Origin: Ahaetulla prasina
Taxonomy: Eukaryota > Chordata > Lepidosauria > Squamata > Colubridae
Reading direction: 5' to 3'
Length of the DNA stretch: 64,000 bases
Assembly (NCBI RefSeq): GCF_028640845.1
Contig: NC_080539.1
Span: forward strand, 160,967,236-161,031,235
The notes under the pieces are model-generated. The model saw only the letters and a list, made by a program, of their open reading frames with translations. It was not told where the DNA came from and searched no databases. The translations under genes and the position numbers were made by a program. Each line of letters starts with the position of its first letter. Positions within the stretch are counted from its first letter, which is position 1. Below, piece after piece: positions 12,004 to 24,330 of this stretch.

Positions 12004-13225
12004 TGAATGCATGGTTGCTTTCCATGTCTTGGGTCTTGGATATTACACAAAAGTCCAAAGAAAAAGCAAAAACAAATGCACATTTTCAGTATTCATACTC
12101 ATTCAAATGGCTCCTCCACTACTCTCAAGAACACAACTTTCCACTCAATAGTTATATTTTATGGACACATGCATGATAATTGAGCTGAATTAAGCTAAAT
12201 ACGATTTTATTCTATCCCTCAAACAATTTAACAGCTGCACATTAAGAAAATTTGACAGGGATAGGGAATTTATAGGCTTTCAAGTGTGGCTGATCAGCCA
12301 CTGCATTTACAATATGCTAAATTACAATGGTATCTTAATGGAGGAAACAAACTTCTTTAGCTAAACTATTTATTACTTCTCTCCTACTGCAATGGGGGGG
12401 GGACTCTTGTCCAGAGCATAATTAGGGGTGATTAATCCCTTTTGGGAAGCAGCCCAGTATAAGAACTTTCCCAAGCCACAGTGATATTTACCTCAGCATT
12501 TGACTGGTAAAGTTACTCAAGTTTGCTTGAGTCGTAACCACACTTGGGCAGAATCTCAAGCAATGCTCAGGACAATTATTATCTGGGATTCATTTTGGCC
12601 TACGGCCTATGAGTAATTGGATAGGGTATTTTCTAAAACGCCCCAGTCACTTGAGCAACTGGCACAGTTCACTGCATCCACTAGATTGTTAGTAATTCTT
12701 TAATGAAGGAAATATTTCCAATAGCCTTGAAGGAAGCTGACGTACTTTCTCCTTAAGAGGCCCTGTTTGGTAGGAATTAGATGAGTTTCACCCAGTTGTC
12801 TAACCATCATTTTTGTCTGAATGTTCAGAGAAAAACTGAATGAAGCAGTTATCTGGATCCTAGTCAGTCAGGTTCAACATTTTTGAGGTAACCAATACAA
12901 AAGCTGCCTGAAAAATTAAATTCATTTCTATGTAATGAATTTGAGATATCCAAAATTGCAGATCCTTATTCCATATTTAAATATATAGCCAATAAAGACA
13001 ATATTGTATATCAACATTATCCTTGTATTCTGTAACCAGAAAAGAAAGTAAAAACTCTATTTTAGATACTTACATACAGTTCAGGTATAGACAGAATCCC
13101 ATTGGTTACATAAATTGTAGAAGATGCTCAGGCTTCCCCAATCTAGTAATAATTTGAGTTATAATGAAAAACCTTCGGTAATGCCAACCTACAGAAGACT
13201 GCTTTAGAGTAACACATTCATGATA
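12004..13225. other. LDAH intron 3, nothing recognised
   Basis: No element or exon supported. A short G tract lies near 12393. Confidence 0.5.
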
Positions 13226-13227
13226 AT

Positions 13228-13855
13228 GAGGCTTCAGTTAGTTCAGAATGCAGCTGCGCGGGTGACGTAGCTCCCACGTAACACCACTCCTGCGCAGACT
13301 GCACTGGCTACCTGTGGTCTCCCGGGTGCACTTTAAGGTTTTGGTTACTACCTTTAAAGCGCTCCATGGCTTAGGGCCTGGGTACTTACGGGACCGCCTG
13401 CTGTTACCTCATGCCTCCCACCGACCCGTACGCTCACACAGAGAGGGACTTCTCAGGGTGCCGTCCGCCAAGCAATGTCGGCTGGCGGCCCCCAGGGGTA
13501 GATCCTTCTCTGTGGGGGCTCCTACCCTCTGGAACGAGCTTCCCCCGGGCTTACGCCAAATACCTGACCTTCGGACCTTCCGCCGCGAATTAAAAACACA
13601 CTTATTTATTCGCGCGGGGCTGGCTTAAATTTTATTGGTTTTAAATTTTATTGGTTTTAAATTTTTTACTAGTAATTTTTAGTGGGTTTTAGTTTTTATG
13701 TTCCAAAATTTTAGGCCAATTATGTAATAAGTTTTTTAATTCGTATTTTAATTGTATATTACATTGTTTGTTTTACCTGGCTGTACACCGCCCTGAGTCC
13801 TTCGGGAGAAGGGAGGTATAAAAATTGAATAAATAATAATAAAAATAATTCATTC
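13228..13855 (+). mobile_element. L2-like LINE 3' end
   Basis: The fragment encodes an RT C-terminal region: VLVTTFKALHGLGPGYLRDR, LRVPSAKQCRLAAPRGRS, SVGAPTLWNELPPGLRQ and FRRELKTHLFIRAGLA. It then has an AT-rich 3' UTR and the tail phrase CACCGCCCTGAGTCCTTCGG before (AATA)n. It is 5' truncated and inactive. Close copies are at 21782-22205 and 48962-49862. Confidence 0.82.
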
Positions 13856-13869
13856 CACATTCTTCAAAT

Positions 13870-14980
13870 TATTGACTAGGTAGGTATGCAAGCATCAAAG
13901 TCTAGCATTTGATCATTTTCAATTTTGAGACTTTTTAAAAATCATCATCATCATCATCCATGACTTCCCACATTAGTTCCTGCTTACCATAGTTTTGTCT
14001 TTCCTTTTCATTAGGAAATGTGTTCAAGGTGGCTTCTAACAACAATGTTGAGGTTCAGCCAACATTTTAAATGTGAGGGTACGAATGGCATGTAAAGTGT
14101 TAATGTAACTTATTTTAAAGATTTTAATGCAATTTCCACATGATGTGATAAACTCAGTATATTAAGTTTAAACCAATATATATATACAGTGTCTATAACT
14201 CAATAAAAGATCAATTGTTTAATCTCTAGTTGAACATGATATTATTGACAGCCGCATATGATCAGTAGCTTCTGTTCTGAAAGCCAGCGCTCTTTTTAAA
14301 AGCCTCTGAGAGGAAGCACTAACATGCCATTTAAATAAACTTTCCAAATCTATGTTTTCAAGCTTAAGAGCAAGAAAGTAAATTACTTCACTACTACACC
14401 ACTCAAAGAAAATGTAACTGAAACTCTCAAACCAAATTAAATAAAAGCTGTTCCAATTTTTTTAAAAGAGATACGTTAAGGGAAACCTTATAATCTTGCA
14501 AAAATAAATGCACTGTGGGCAAGCTTCAGTTGCTTATTTTAAGAAAGGAACAAGGAGCGCTGTGCTTTGATTACAATAAAATCCAAGGAGGCATTTTAAT
14601 ATTACCCCTCTCCTTGTTTTTTAAGCTTGCCATTTTAGATCCAAATTTGCCATTAGCATCCTCTAGCTCTTTAACCATATAAAACAGAGACACAAACAAA
14701 AACAATAATATGCAAGTTGTAATGGACAAAACTACGGGATATAAATAAGTAGTCGGTGTTTATGAGGTTATAAAAGGAGCTGTTCATAAGTAGCCTCTGC
14801 AGTCAAGCAAACTAACCCTTAGGAAAATGTAATGAGTCAAAGTGTCAATACTGGGCAGTGCAGAGGAAAAAGCAACATTTAATGATTCTGCTAATGTTTA
14901 TTCAGCATGTATAGATCGTTCGTTCTTAAGCAGAGTGACAAAATGCCATGTTAAACCCTTCAGTATATTACAGTTGTAAA
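13870..14980. other. LDAH intron 3, nothing recognised
   Basis: Apart from the short ATC run, no supported feature. Confidence 0.5.
13940..13958. repeat. (ATC)n microsatellite
   Basis: Short perfect trinucleotide array. Confidence 0.85.
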
Positions 14981-14984
14981 GGTA

Positions 14985-15540
14985 GGCACCGTGTTTCTCC
15001 AAAAAGGAGGCCGGGTCTTATTTTCTTTTGACCCCTGAAAAAATGGCTAGGCCTTCTTTTTTGAAGGGTTCTAATTATTGACTCACCTTGCGGTGGTGGC
15101 ACCGACAGCCACGCCCAGCAGGATCCCGCTGCTGGCCCACTTCTTTGGTGGCCGCTGGCCGCCACTTGCACTCATCGCCCTGGCCTCTGTTTTGCCTTCA
15201 GATGCCTGCCGGAAGGCATCTGCCGCCAATAACAGAACTCCAGATTGATTCAGAGCTCTGTTATTGGCTGCAAATGCCTTCCAGCAGGCATTTGAAGGGC
15301 ACCAGGGTGATGTGTGGGAGTGGCGGCAAGCGGCCGCAGAAGGCGAGGCAGGTGTCGGGGTGTGCGAGGCCAGGTAAGTAGGGCAGCTCCAGCTCACTCC
15401 TACCCCCACCCTAGCTTATTTTTTACCCGTGTGCCTCGCCCCATCCCCTGCATCCTGTGGTGGGCGGGGTCTTAATTAGGGCTAATTTTGTGAGTGGGGC
15501 TTAATTTGATTGCATGTGCACAAAAACGTGATAGGGCTTC
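14985..15540. mobile_element. GC-rich non-autonomous DNA element
   Basis: The left end, GTGTTTCTCCAAAAAGG followed by GGTCTTATTTTC, resembles the short MITE at 1886-2030. The right side has GGGTCTTAATTAGGG and GGGGCTTAATTTGA. The interior is much more GC-rich than the flanks. It contains a palindrome around 15205-15295, where AATAACAGA pairs with TCTGTTATT and GCCTGCCGGAAGGC-like with GCCTTCCAGCAGGC. No transposase was seen. Confidence 0.5.
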
Positions 15541-15550
15541 TTTTTACACA

Positions 15551-15582
<32 letters not shown>

Positions 15583-15618
15583 CATATATAATCAATATAT
15601 ATATATATATCAATATAT
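15541..15618. repeat. (CATA)n/(TA)n microsatellite
   Basis: CATA tetranucleotide run passing into alternating TA. Confidence 0.95.
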
Positions 15619-15949
15619 CCGTATAAAATGACATTATCTTTTGGAATAGGAATTGACCAAAAAGTTAGCACTAGCAAATTTATCTGTAGTACCTCTCCCA
15701 AAAGGGTCACTGGCAATTGGGCCCTTCTATCTCTTTCCCAGGTGACCAGCTCAACCTGGCTCAGGCACAGCCACACACCTTGGAGGGAATTACAGTCTTT
15801 AATTAAAAATAATGGCCGTTAAGATACAAATCAAATTAAGCAACACAATATAAAATATTAAATCTTATGGCAAACAGTGTTGCTCAAGTTATCTCTAAGA
15901 TGCTTTTTCAAAAGGTTATTGGAGTTTGCTTTTTACATGAGGAAGCTGA

Positions 15950-16130
15950 CTGCAATTTCAGTCAGAACTGAAGAAGTTTCTTGAATGAGAAGCAAAACGT
16001 CGTCCTCAAGGAAAAAACAAAGTCTAGTTGCCTTTTGAAAAAGTACCTTAGATAACTATGAAAAAGCACCCAAGATAACTATGACCTGGATGACCAAGAA
16101 TCTCCATAGACAAATGTTGCTTTTGGTCCT
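15950..16130 (+). mobile_element. Penelope-like repeat, hammerhead-like core
   Basis: Core at 15968-16003: CTGAAGA, A, a GTTTCT/AGAAGC stem around TGAATG, then AAAACGTC, with the GAAA changed to AAAA. It is followed by the family phrase TTTTGAAAAAGTACC and later GAATCTCCATAGACA. Confidence 0.6.
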
Positions 16131-16487
16131 TTTTGGCCAAATGACCCCTCACCAATTCTGTTGCCTCATAAACATGTCCTCAGTCCCCAGCCCCAGTGAA
16201 ATGTCTATCAAGTCCATCTCTTGTGACAACCAGTATGCAATCTCTAGATCGAGATATCACCATGGCTCTTCCTTGGGGTGGCAATCTCTCTCTCTTTTCA
16301 ATGGAGTCCAGCCTCTTTTCCTCATTCTTTTTGCTCCCTCTAGGTCCTTTCTTCTGAGCTGCTCAAATCTGTCATCCTAATTCCTACCACTCCGATTTAA
16401 CTTCCTTTGCAGGAGACTACATTTCTTAGAAATCTCCTCCTCCAGGGCCTCTTGCTGTCCCAATTCCAGGAGCAAGGTCCCAACTAT

Positions 16488-16612
16488 CAACCAACCAACC
16501 AACCAACCAACCAACCAATCAACCAACCAACCAACCAGGGAATGCTGCAAATAGAGCAGGCTATACATCTATCTATCCATTCATTCATTCATTCATTCAT
16601 TCATTCATTCAT
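16488..16612. repeat. (CCAA)n and (TTCA)n microsatellites
   Basis: CCAA array about 16490-16536 and TTCA array about 16577-16611. Their translations give meaningless repeat peptides. Confidence 0.95.
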
Positions 16613-16619
16613 AAATAAT

Positions 16620-17850
16620 AATAAAAAAGATAGGTCTCATAACCTAAGTTAGACTGATTAGATTGTGGGGCTGGATTTAATATCAATTTCATGTCTGAAG
16701 GGGCTGCCCTCTTTTTATGAATACCCTTGCTTTCCTATTATCCTGCTTTTCTTTATGTTCTAGTAATCACTTGCCTGATGGAAGAGTTTTTGAAAGTTTC
16801 TTTTATGATATTTACTTGACCTTAATAGAAAGTTATCATCCAGTTACGGATATTGCATCTCCTGGGGGGGGGGGCTTACAGTGTGTAGCTGATGATTTTA
16901 ATTTTGAAAAATCAAGCTAAAGTAACTAATAATAAATAAATTTGATTGCAAATTGATTTTTTAAGAAACCCAAATAATTTATAATTTATAATATTCATCT
17001 GCCAAAGGGTCTTTTCCCCCCTCCTGGCTCGGTACTGGAGATCAATTTGATAAACGATCATGCTCTAAGTTTTCTGGCAACTGCACTAAAAGTTCAATGT
17101 AAAATCTAAGCTCGGATGACTTCAAGCTATCTATCAACAATGGACTTGCCAGCAAATGCTAATTCTCAAGTTCTACTATCAATCTAAAAGCTGAGAAATA
17201 TTTTTTTCTCTTGCAGTGCGAAATTGTTATTGTTTGCTTTAGAATCTGACATTTGACCACAATGATTAGCAGCAATTTAAATAAAATACCATGCTATCTC
17301 AGATTTCACTTTCAGCTATAGAAGTAGAGGAGGTAGAATGTTGCAAAAGGCTTACAATCCAGATGAGAAGTTAGTGATAATAAAAAGTTAAATATAATTG
17401 TTCATGTTCTATAATTGGGAGTGCTGAATGCTTTGTTATTTGTTACAAATATTACTTAAACATTTGTCTATTAAAATTTCTAGATATTATTTATAGATAT
17501 TGAAGAAAAGTACAAAAACCATTATTTATTAGTCAAAAATATCCACTGAAATTAGTCACACCACACCAAACAAGATAATTAACTATCAGCATAATATAAC
17601 TGAACAGTAGCTAAAATTACAAGCAGGCACATGTGAATTAAGATAATGTACAAATAAAATGTTGACCTGGAATGCAAAATATGCAGTGCTGCTACTAATG
17701 ATTGTGGTGTAGTAATTCCCACTTGATAATCAGTTGGGATGGTTGAGGTATTAGTGCCAAACAGGCATAAAGTCAGGGTGCTTAATTCAAGAATGTTCAG
17801 AGAATTGTGCTATCGCATCAGTTATCTTTCTAGTGACTAAAATAGGAACT
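16620..17850. other. LDAH intron 3, nothing recognised
   Basis: AT-rich; a G tract near 16864-16874 is the only landmark. Confidence 0.5.
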
Positions 17851-17857
17851 AACATTC

Positions 17858-18340
17858 ATAGAACAAAATACCAGAGTTGGAAGGGACCTTGAAGCAGAGG
17901 TGGGTTTCAGCAAGTTCTGACCAGTTCTGGAGAACCGATAGCGGAAATTTTGAGTAGTTTGGGGAACCGGTAGTAAAAATTCTGACTGGCCCCGCCCCCA
18001 TCTATTCTCTGCCTCCCAAGTCCCAGCTGATCGGGAGGAAATGGGGATTTTGCAGTATCCTTCCCCTGGATTGGGGAGGGAATGGAGATTTTACAGTAGC
18101 CTTCCCCTGCCCCGCCCACCAAGTCATGCCACGCCCACCAAGCCACACCCACAGAACCGGCAGCGAAAATTTTTGAAACCCACCACTGCTTTGGAGGTCT
18201 TCTAGTTGAAACCCCTGCTCAAGCAGGTGACCTTTTACCATTTCAGACAAATGCCTGTCTGGATTTCCTCTCAAAAGCCTCCAATGATGGAGCACCCACA
18301 GGTTCTGAAGGCAAGTTGTTCAACAGTGAGAACAATCAAC
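17858..18340 (+). mobile_element. CR1-like LINE 3' fragment, split by MITE
   Basis: The phrases CCAGAGTTGGAAGGGACCTT and, after the MITE, GGAGGTCTTCTAGTTGAAAC, then AATGATGGAGCACCCACAGG, are continuous in CR1-type repeats. The MITE at 17895-18188 interrupts them. Confidence 0.7.
17895..18188. mobile_element. hAT MITE inserted in CR1
   Basis: The ends are CAGAGGTGGGTTTCAGCA and TTTTGAAACCCACCACTG. The flanks CCTTGAAG and CTTTGGAG each differ by one base from CCTTGGAG, the expected CR1 sequence, which fits an aged 8-bp duplication. Confidence 0.82.
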
Positions 18341-19190
18341 CATTAGAATCAACCATTCATTAATATCTAAGAAGCATTTTGAAGGAACAGTCATCTATTC
18401 CACTCTTTTAATATGGTTTGCCTCCTGTGAACAAGGCATACGTAGCTTTTGTAGTTAAAATTTGCCATATGACATGGGCAAAAATGGCAAAGAAAAGTGT
18501 CCAGTTGCACCCTGAAATATTCTGTTGACATCCAAAAGTCACATTAAATAAAACTGATCCATAAAAAACTACATAACACAACACACTGGACATTTTTGTT
18601 GGAATTGCAGTAATGTGTTTAACTTCAGAGTGAATATACTTCATCTCAGACGCATCCACTAAAGATGTTTCTGTTCACTTCCAAAGTTTCTACCATATTC
18701 CCATTTACATCTGATGTCATTAACTACATGGGAAAACTGAACTGGACAGTTACTAGTGAGTTGAAACTGCAGGAAACAGCAGACTTCTCTGTGGCCAGCA
18801 TAGCCATAATCGTGTACTGTCATGTAAGATATAAGCCTTTTTTTTTTTTTTTTGCTGAAGTCATCATTTTGCTCATTGATAGATCCCACCTTAACCAGGA
18901 AGCTGTCTGGGCTCAGTAGTATAGATATCAAACTTTGGGAGAAATTGTAGCAATAGAATATTCTCTAGAACTATGGAGGGCAGAGTAATAGGAATAGGAC
19001 AAAGAGCCACTACTTAGGCAATGATCAGACAAGTCGGGCTTGAATCCATTCCAAGAAATGCTTGAGAAAACAAGTGATTGGCCCTTTTCCTAGTTCCCAT
19101 AGAAATAAAGGGAAGGAGGGGGGGAGCACATTCAAGACTCCTAAGATTTCATTACTATAACCATTACAATAAAAATAGCCCTGACCTATA
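18341..19190. other. LDAH intron 3, nothing recognised
   Basis: No supported element; a T tract lies at 18838-18853. Confidence 0.5.
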
Positions 19191-19195
19191 TTTTT

Positions 19196-19460
19196 TGTTT
19201 TGTTTTGTTTACATTTATACCCCGCGCTTCTCCGAAGACTCAGGGCGGCTTACAATGTATAAGGCAATAGTCTCATTCTATTTGTATATTTTTTTTACAA
19301 AGTCAACTTATTGCCCCCCCAACAATCTGGGTCCTCATTTTACCTACCTTATAAAGGGTGGAAGGCTGAGTCAACCTTGGGCCGGGCTCGAACCTGCAGT
19401 AATTGCAGGCTCTGTGTTCTAATAACAGGCTTCTCTACTGCCTGAGCTATCCCGGCCCCT
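19196..19460 (-). mobile_element. tRNA-derived SINE, full length
   Basis: The minus strand starts GGGGCCGGGATAGCTCAGGC with A- and B-box-like segments (GGTTCGAGCCC), passes through TTGACTCAGCCTTCCACCCT and ends in the LINE-like tail AAGCCGCCCTGAGTCTTCGG. It is a SINE, not a working tRNA gene. Confidence 0.8.
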
Positions 19461-19493
19461 ATATGCCATTGGTTTCTTTGGTTTATTTTATAG

Positions 19494-19555
19494 CAGTGGT
19501 GCCCCAACCTTTCTGTCACCAGGGATCAGTTTTGTGGAAGAATTGTCACAAGATG

Positions 19556-19596
<41 letters not shown>

Positions 19597-19720
19597 TGCG
19601 CACACAACCTAGATCTCATGCCTGTACAGATGAAGCTTCATTCACTTGCCTGTAGCTTGCACAGCCCGTTTCCTAACATGGACCGATCCCGGTCTAAGGC
19701 CCAGAGGTTGGGGACCCCTG
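19494..19720. mobile_element. hAT MITE with internal (GT)n
   Basis: The ends are CAGTGGTGCCCCAACC and GGTTGGGGACCCCTG; the flanks TTTTATAG and CTTTAAAG are a degraded 8-bp duplication. A (GT)n array at 19557-19592 has expanded inside it. Confidence 0.72.
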
Positions 19721-20069
19721 CTTTAAAGGGTTGACAAAGGCAAACCACTAAGTCATTATCACACAAGGAAGTGACTATTGTTAATCTTGATTTTATAGAA
19801 AGTTGCCCTAGATACCCACTCCCTTCAAGCTATCAAATGTCTTACTGTTCCATGATCTTCTGCTCCAAAATAAATAACCACCTACCTGTGGACATATTCA
19901 AGTAGCAAATATTTTGTATAAGACAGGCACAACAGCTGCTTTCAGATCAAGCCTTTGTTTATTTTTTTTTATTGTCCTTAAAAATGCTTCATATCCCAGA
20001 GGTTGATCCAAGATATGCCAATACTACAATGATAATTTAAGGTTTTGGAAAACTATTCATCTTTTTAAG

Positions 20070-20370
20070 TGTCTTGGAACGTATTTCCCAATCTTTAAGT
20101 TTCTTATTATTGGCTGCCCTTTGGAATGATCTATCCCCAGATGTACCCATTAGGAAGTTGGTTAACACCTGGATCTTCCACCAAGCTTTGTAAGTAGGTT
20201 AAGGCAAGTAACCCTGGGTAGGTTTTTGGCATTTTCAGTGTTCAATATTTAAGGTATAGTATGTTTTATATATATTTTTAAATTAGGGTGTCTTTTATAC
20301 ACTGCCCCAGAGACTTCGAATGGACTAGCTTTATAAGCACCTAAATAAATATTAAAAACTAGTCTTAGAC
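20070..20370 (+). mobile_element. Old LINE 3' remnant
   Basis: A decayed frame resembling LAALWNDLSPDVPIRKLV followed by ACACTGCCCCAGAGACTTCG recalls the C-terminus and tail of L2/CR1-type LINEs. Confidence 0.45.
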
Positions 20371-20507
20371 ATATAAATGAAAACATCAGTAAAATCCATG
20401 GCACCATTTTTATACAATTTAGTACAGAAGATGTTGGCAGCTGATTTATATAAGCTAAGCATTCATCAATGATAAATAATCTAATAGAAGAAAGATGTTA
20501 AAACTAC

Positions 20508-20642
20508 CTTCTTTTCTTTTGATTTCATGAGGAATTTTACAGTGTCCACCATGGCTAACGACCCACACGGGATACTGCTGATTCAGGCTAAAATATAAAG
20601 CCTCAATGAATGTCCGGTAAAAGCCAACCAATCCTGGATTAC
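20508..20642 (-). CDS. LDAH: LDAH exon 3
   Basis: The 135-base exon has acceptor TTTTTTAG| and donor GAAG|GTAGTT, with phase 1 at both ends. It encodes the oxyanion-hole-side segment of the alpha/beta hydrolase: GNPG at the junction with exon 2, then GFYRTFIEALYFSL and PVWVVSHGGH. These match the LDAH family pattern GNPG..FY..F..AL and PVW..SH.GH. Roughly residues 50-95 of the protein. No frameshift or stop is present. The open frame continues past the donor for a few codons into intron 3, which is chance. Confidence 0.93.
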
Positions 20643-21775
20643 CTAAAAAAGACAAAAGTATACTAAAAGTATAGGCCACAAATAAAACACAATTCATTGA
20701 AAAGACTGAAACATTAAGATCCATCTTGTAATCTTGTGCAAATTACATCTATCAAATATTTTTCACTGTATGCCATTTATACATCATACTTGAACATGGA
20801 ATGAAAATAGAGCTTAAACTGTGTGGCATTTCTCATTCTTTGTCTAAAAATAATTTTGCAACTCAGCAGGCAACTTTCACTTTACCAAAGATTTACCTCA
20901 CATGAATGAGTTTTCAGAGGGAAAAAAAAAGTAGAACTTAATTCCTCCATTGCATTTTTTTACTATAGAAACGTATAACCTCTCCAGCAATGTAGTTTTC
21001 AAATATAGTATATTATTCACATTTTTTAAGTTCCTGGAATGTTTAGTTCCTGTTCCTCCCAAATTAGAGCAGTTTACTTATTTTGGGGGGGTTTGTCACC
21101 CTAAAACGATTAATCAAAAAGTGTTTTAAAAGGTATTATTATTATTTTAATTCACATAATATGCATGCATTTTCTGTAACATAAACGAGAAGAATTTATT
21201 TAAAAGAACTGAGTTAAGTAAATGCTCTTTGAGTAACATGTTGTACATTCTTGTCTTTTTTTTAACTGGTATTTTTTGGAAGAGCCACCAAAGGTAAAAC
21301 AAAGATTTTATGCTTTAACTCCTTCACTGGTTTTCATTCTTCCCCATTCATTCCACTGGGTGGTATAGAATATTCGTCTCATTCCTATCAGCAGCACAGT
21401 ATCATTTTATAGTCAATGACTTGGGAAGAAATCAACTTTTGTTAAGCTTTGTAGTAAATCCTTCAGTGTAGATTTTAATATCTATGATAAATCTTTTTTT
21501 CTCCTGACAGGGAAGATTTCTATCTTCTGATAAACTGTGTCACTACCTGAATTTTTTTCTTTAGAAAGGAAATAGAAAAGATCACAGGCAAAATAAGGCA
21601 TAAGGAGGAGGAGGAAAAGAGCAATTAGAAAAGATAATCATACAGACCACCTATTACAATAGCTACTGACACTGAAAAATACCTTGAAGGGGTAGAAACA
21701 AGAGCCACAAATGTGAATAAACTTTTTAATGAAGACAACAAAAATGCTGTCAAAAAGAGCACTCGGTACCTTACA
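20643..21775. other. LDAH intron 2, nothing recognised
   Basis: AT-rich with homopolymer runs. No supported feature. Confidence 0.5.
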
Positions 21776-21781
21776 TTGCTT

Positions 21782-22205
21782 ATTATTTTATTTATTTATT
21801 TATTTATTTATTTATTAATCGTATTTATATACCGCCCTATCTCCCGAAGGACTCAGGGCGGTTCACAGGCAAATAAAAACACATAAATACAGAGTAAAAT
21901 AACAATTAAAAAACTTATTCTAAAAGGCCGAATGTTTAAAAACAATATAAAAAATAAAACCCATTTAAAACCAATAAATTTAAAATCTAATCCAGTCCTG
22001 CGCAGATAAATAAGTGTGTTTTAAGCTCGCGACGGAAGGTTCGGAGGTCCGGAAGTTGACGAAGTCCAGGGGGTAGTTCGTTCCAGAGGGTGGGAGCCCC
22101 CACAGAGAAGGCCCTTCCCCTGGGCGTCGCCAGACGACACTGCCTCGCTGACGGCACCCTGAGGAGTCCCTCTCTGTGAGAGCGCATGGGTCGGTGAGAG
22201 GTATT
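21782..22205 (-). mobile_element. L2-like LINE 3' end
   Basis: The minus strand encodes SHRPMRSHREGLLRVPSARQ, then RGRAFSVGAPTLWNELPPGL and FRRELKTHLFICAGLD. The 3' UTR ends in ACCGCCCTGAGTCC and a (TAAA)n tail at 21783-21818. 5' truncated. Confidence 0.82.
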
Positions 22206-24330
22206 CGGTATTAAATTATCAGTCTTTGTTCTTTTAAGCAAGACAAACACTTGTCCAGTGTTTCTGCCACAAAATGTGAGAAAATTGTCCTTGGTCTTTG
22301 GTAGCATGATGAACAAATGAACCTATCCAAAGTAAGGCCATTTATTTTATAGTAGTTTGTAGCATTACTGCTAATGATCTGTATTGGGCCTAATGGTGAT
22401 TAAAAGAGGAATTTAAGGTGTCTGGTTCAACAAGATTAAAATCCAAGGATACATTCAAAGCTCTGTGAACTGTGGGAATTTTCACTATTTCATAATTTCA
22501 CCCAAAAATCTGATAGAGCAGGAGGAAGTATTTGTGGCCCCGTATAAATCTTTTAAAAATAGAACTTTGGGAACCAATGGTTATTTGCATTTATTGTTCT
22601 GTTCAAAACAGACATGTGCAAAATTGCAGCATTTTTTATAACTACCCAGTTAAAAAAATAGAGAAACAAGAACAGCACACCTTATATTTTTCTCTCACAT
22701 ATAAACATATTCATTTATCTTTCACCTTTAGGAATAATAGGAGCCCAAGCTAACTTACATAACATGTAATGTAGGAAAAGAGGTAGAGAGGCTGCCCCCC
22801 AAATGCTCCATACAACATTCTTGTTCCACCTACTCCACTGAACTCTGAGAAAATCATTATACATTATACAGATCCTTTAATTAGTTCGGTGCCAATGTCC
22901 TAACAGTTTGACTTAATGTAGAATAGGTAGAGACTTCTGAACTTTTCTCATTATTGTTTTGGCATTGTGTATTGTTCCGGGTAATGAAACAATTCCACAT
23001 CCAGATGGTTTGAAGAAAAGACAGCTAAATCAATTTTGGAAGTGGCAGTCTTCAGTTTTTTGTCACTGGGATTACTTGTTGGGAAAAATCTAATCATGGG
23101 AAACAATCAATGACCCAGAAACTAGCTTCAGACACATCAAATGTTATTTGACTGTGAAGGAGTATATCATATATTATGGCAACTTAAATATCTGGAAGAA
23201 TGCAGTGAGACCAGCTATTTGGAACCTCCAACATTATTGGAAAATCAAGTTCTCTATACAAAAAAAAAACCTGTAAAAAACCTGTACTTATCTTTAAAAC
23301 AGCACCATCTTCTGGCACATTTGTTTCTACATTATAATCAGAAAGCACAATTGTTTTATTTAGTTTGTAATAAATGCCTATTCAGCAGTTCCTAATAGCC
23401 GGACGTAATGTAGAATAGGCTACATTATCTGTTAAGCAAGAACTGCTTTGAACAAATATATCTGATCCCAACATCAAGAGAGATTCCACGGAAATGTTCA
23501 AACAAAATGAGGCAAATTAGTATTGCAAAAGCTTTAAGAACACCTCTGGCTTTTAGCCACCTCCACTGTATTTTTTATTTCTTCACAAGTCATTGACTAG
23601 AAAATGATACTGTGATATGATAGAAGAGAACACTTGTAGTTCAGGATTGAACTGATGGTCTCTAAGCCTGGTTGTTTTCTTGCAGACATGTCATTACCAA
23701 ACTTGGTAACATCATCAAACTCTACTTCTATCATTTTTAAGATCAAATGCTTCAAATTTCATTTAAGTGTAAACCAAAGTGCAAAAGAGAGCTTTAGAAC
23801 TCCTTGCTGTTATGCTAAAGGAAAATATGAGAATATGTAAGCTTAGGAAATGCTAGTCTTCTTCTCATCACATTCAAATAAAGCCGATGAAGATACCTAT
23901 ATAGGAGAAAGGACCAAACACTTTTCCTTTGACATGTCAGATAGACCACCAAAAACTCCCAAGTTGTTCAAATGTGGTTGTTCAAAGATTGTACAACTCT
24001 TTCTAGAACTAAGTTTCTCCAGCTGATACTGTTTCAGATTCAATTTCCAAAATGACATTTTAGTTTGGCACATATTGTAGCCATGTCTTACTATTATAAC
24101 ACATAGAAATTAGGGAAAGAAGGATGCCATATAGAATGTGGCTACAATTTGTTCATGCAGTATACATCATTACAATACATCTGGATAATTTTTCTTTTAT
24201 GCATGCTTTGTTGCATGATTTCGTATCCTAGAACAACAGCCTAAGATGTATCAGATAAGTATCAGATATTTTTTTGGCAACAGACATCATTTTCATTCGT
24301 TTTATAATTTCACACAATTTCTCACAAATC
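22206..24330. other. LDAH intron 2, nothing recognised
   Basis: No supported element or exon. Small open frames here lack recognisable motifs. Confidence 0.5.
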
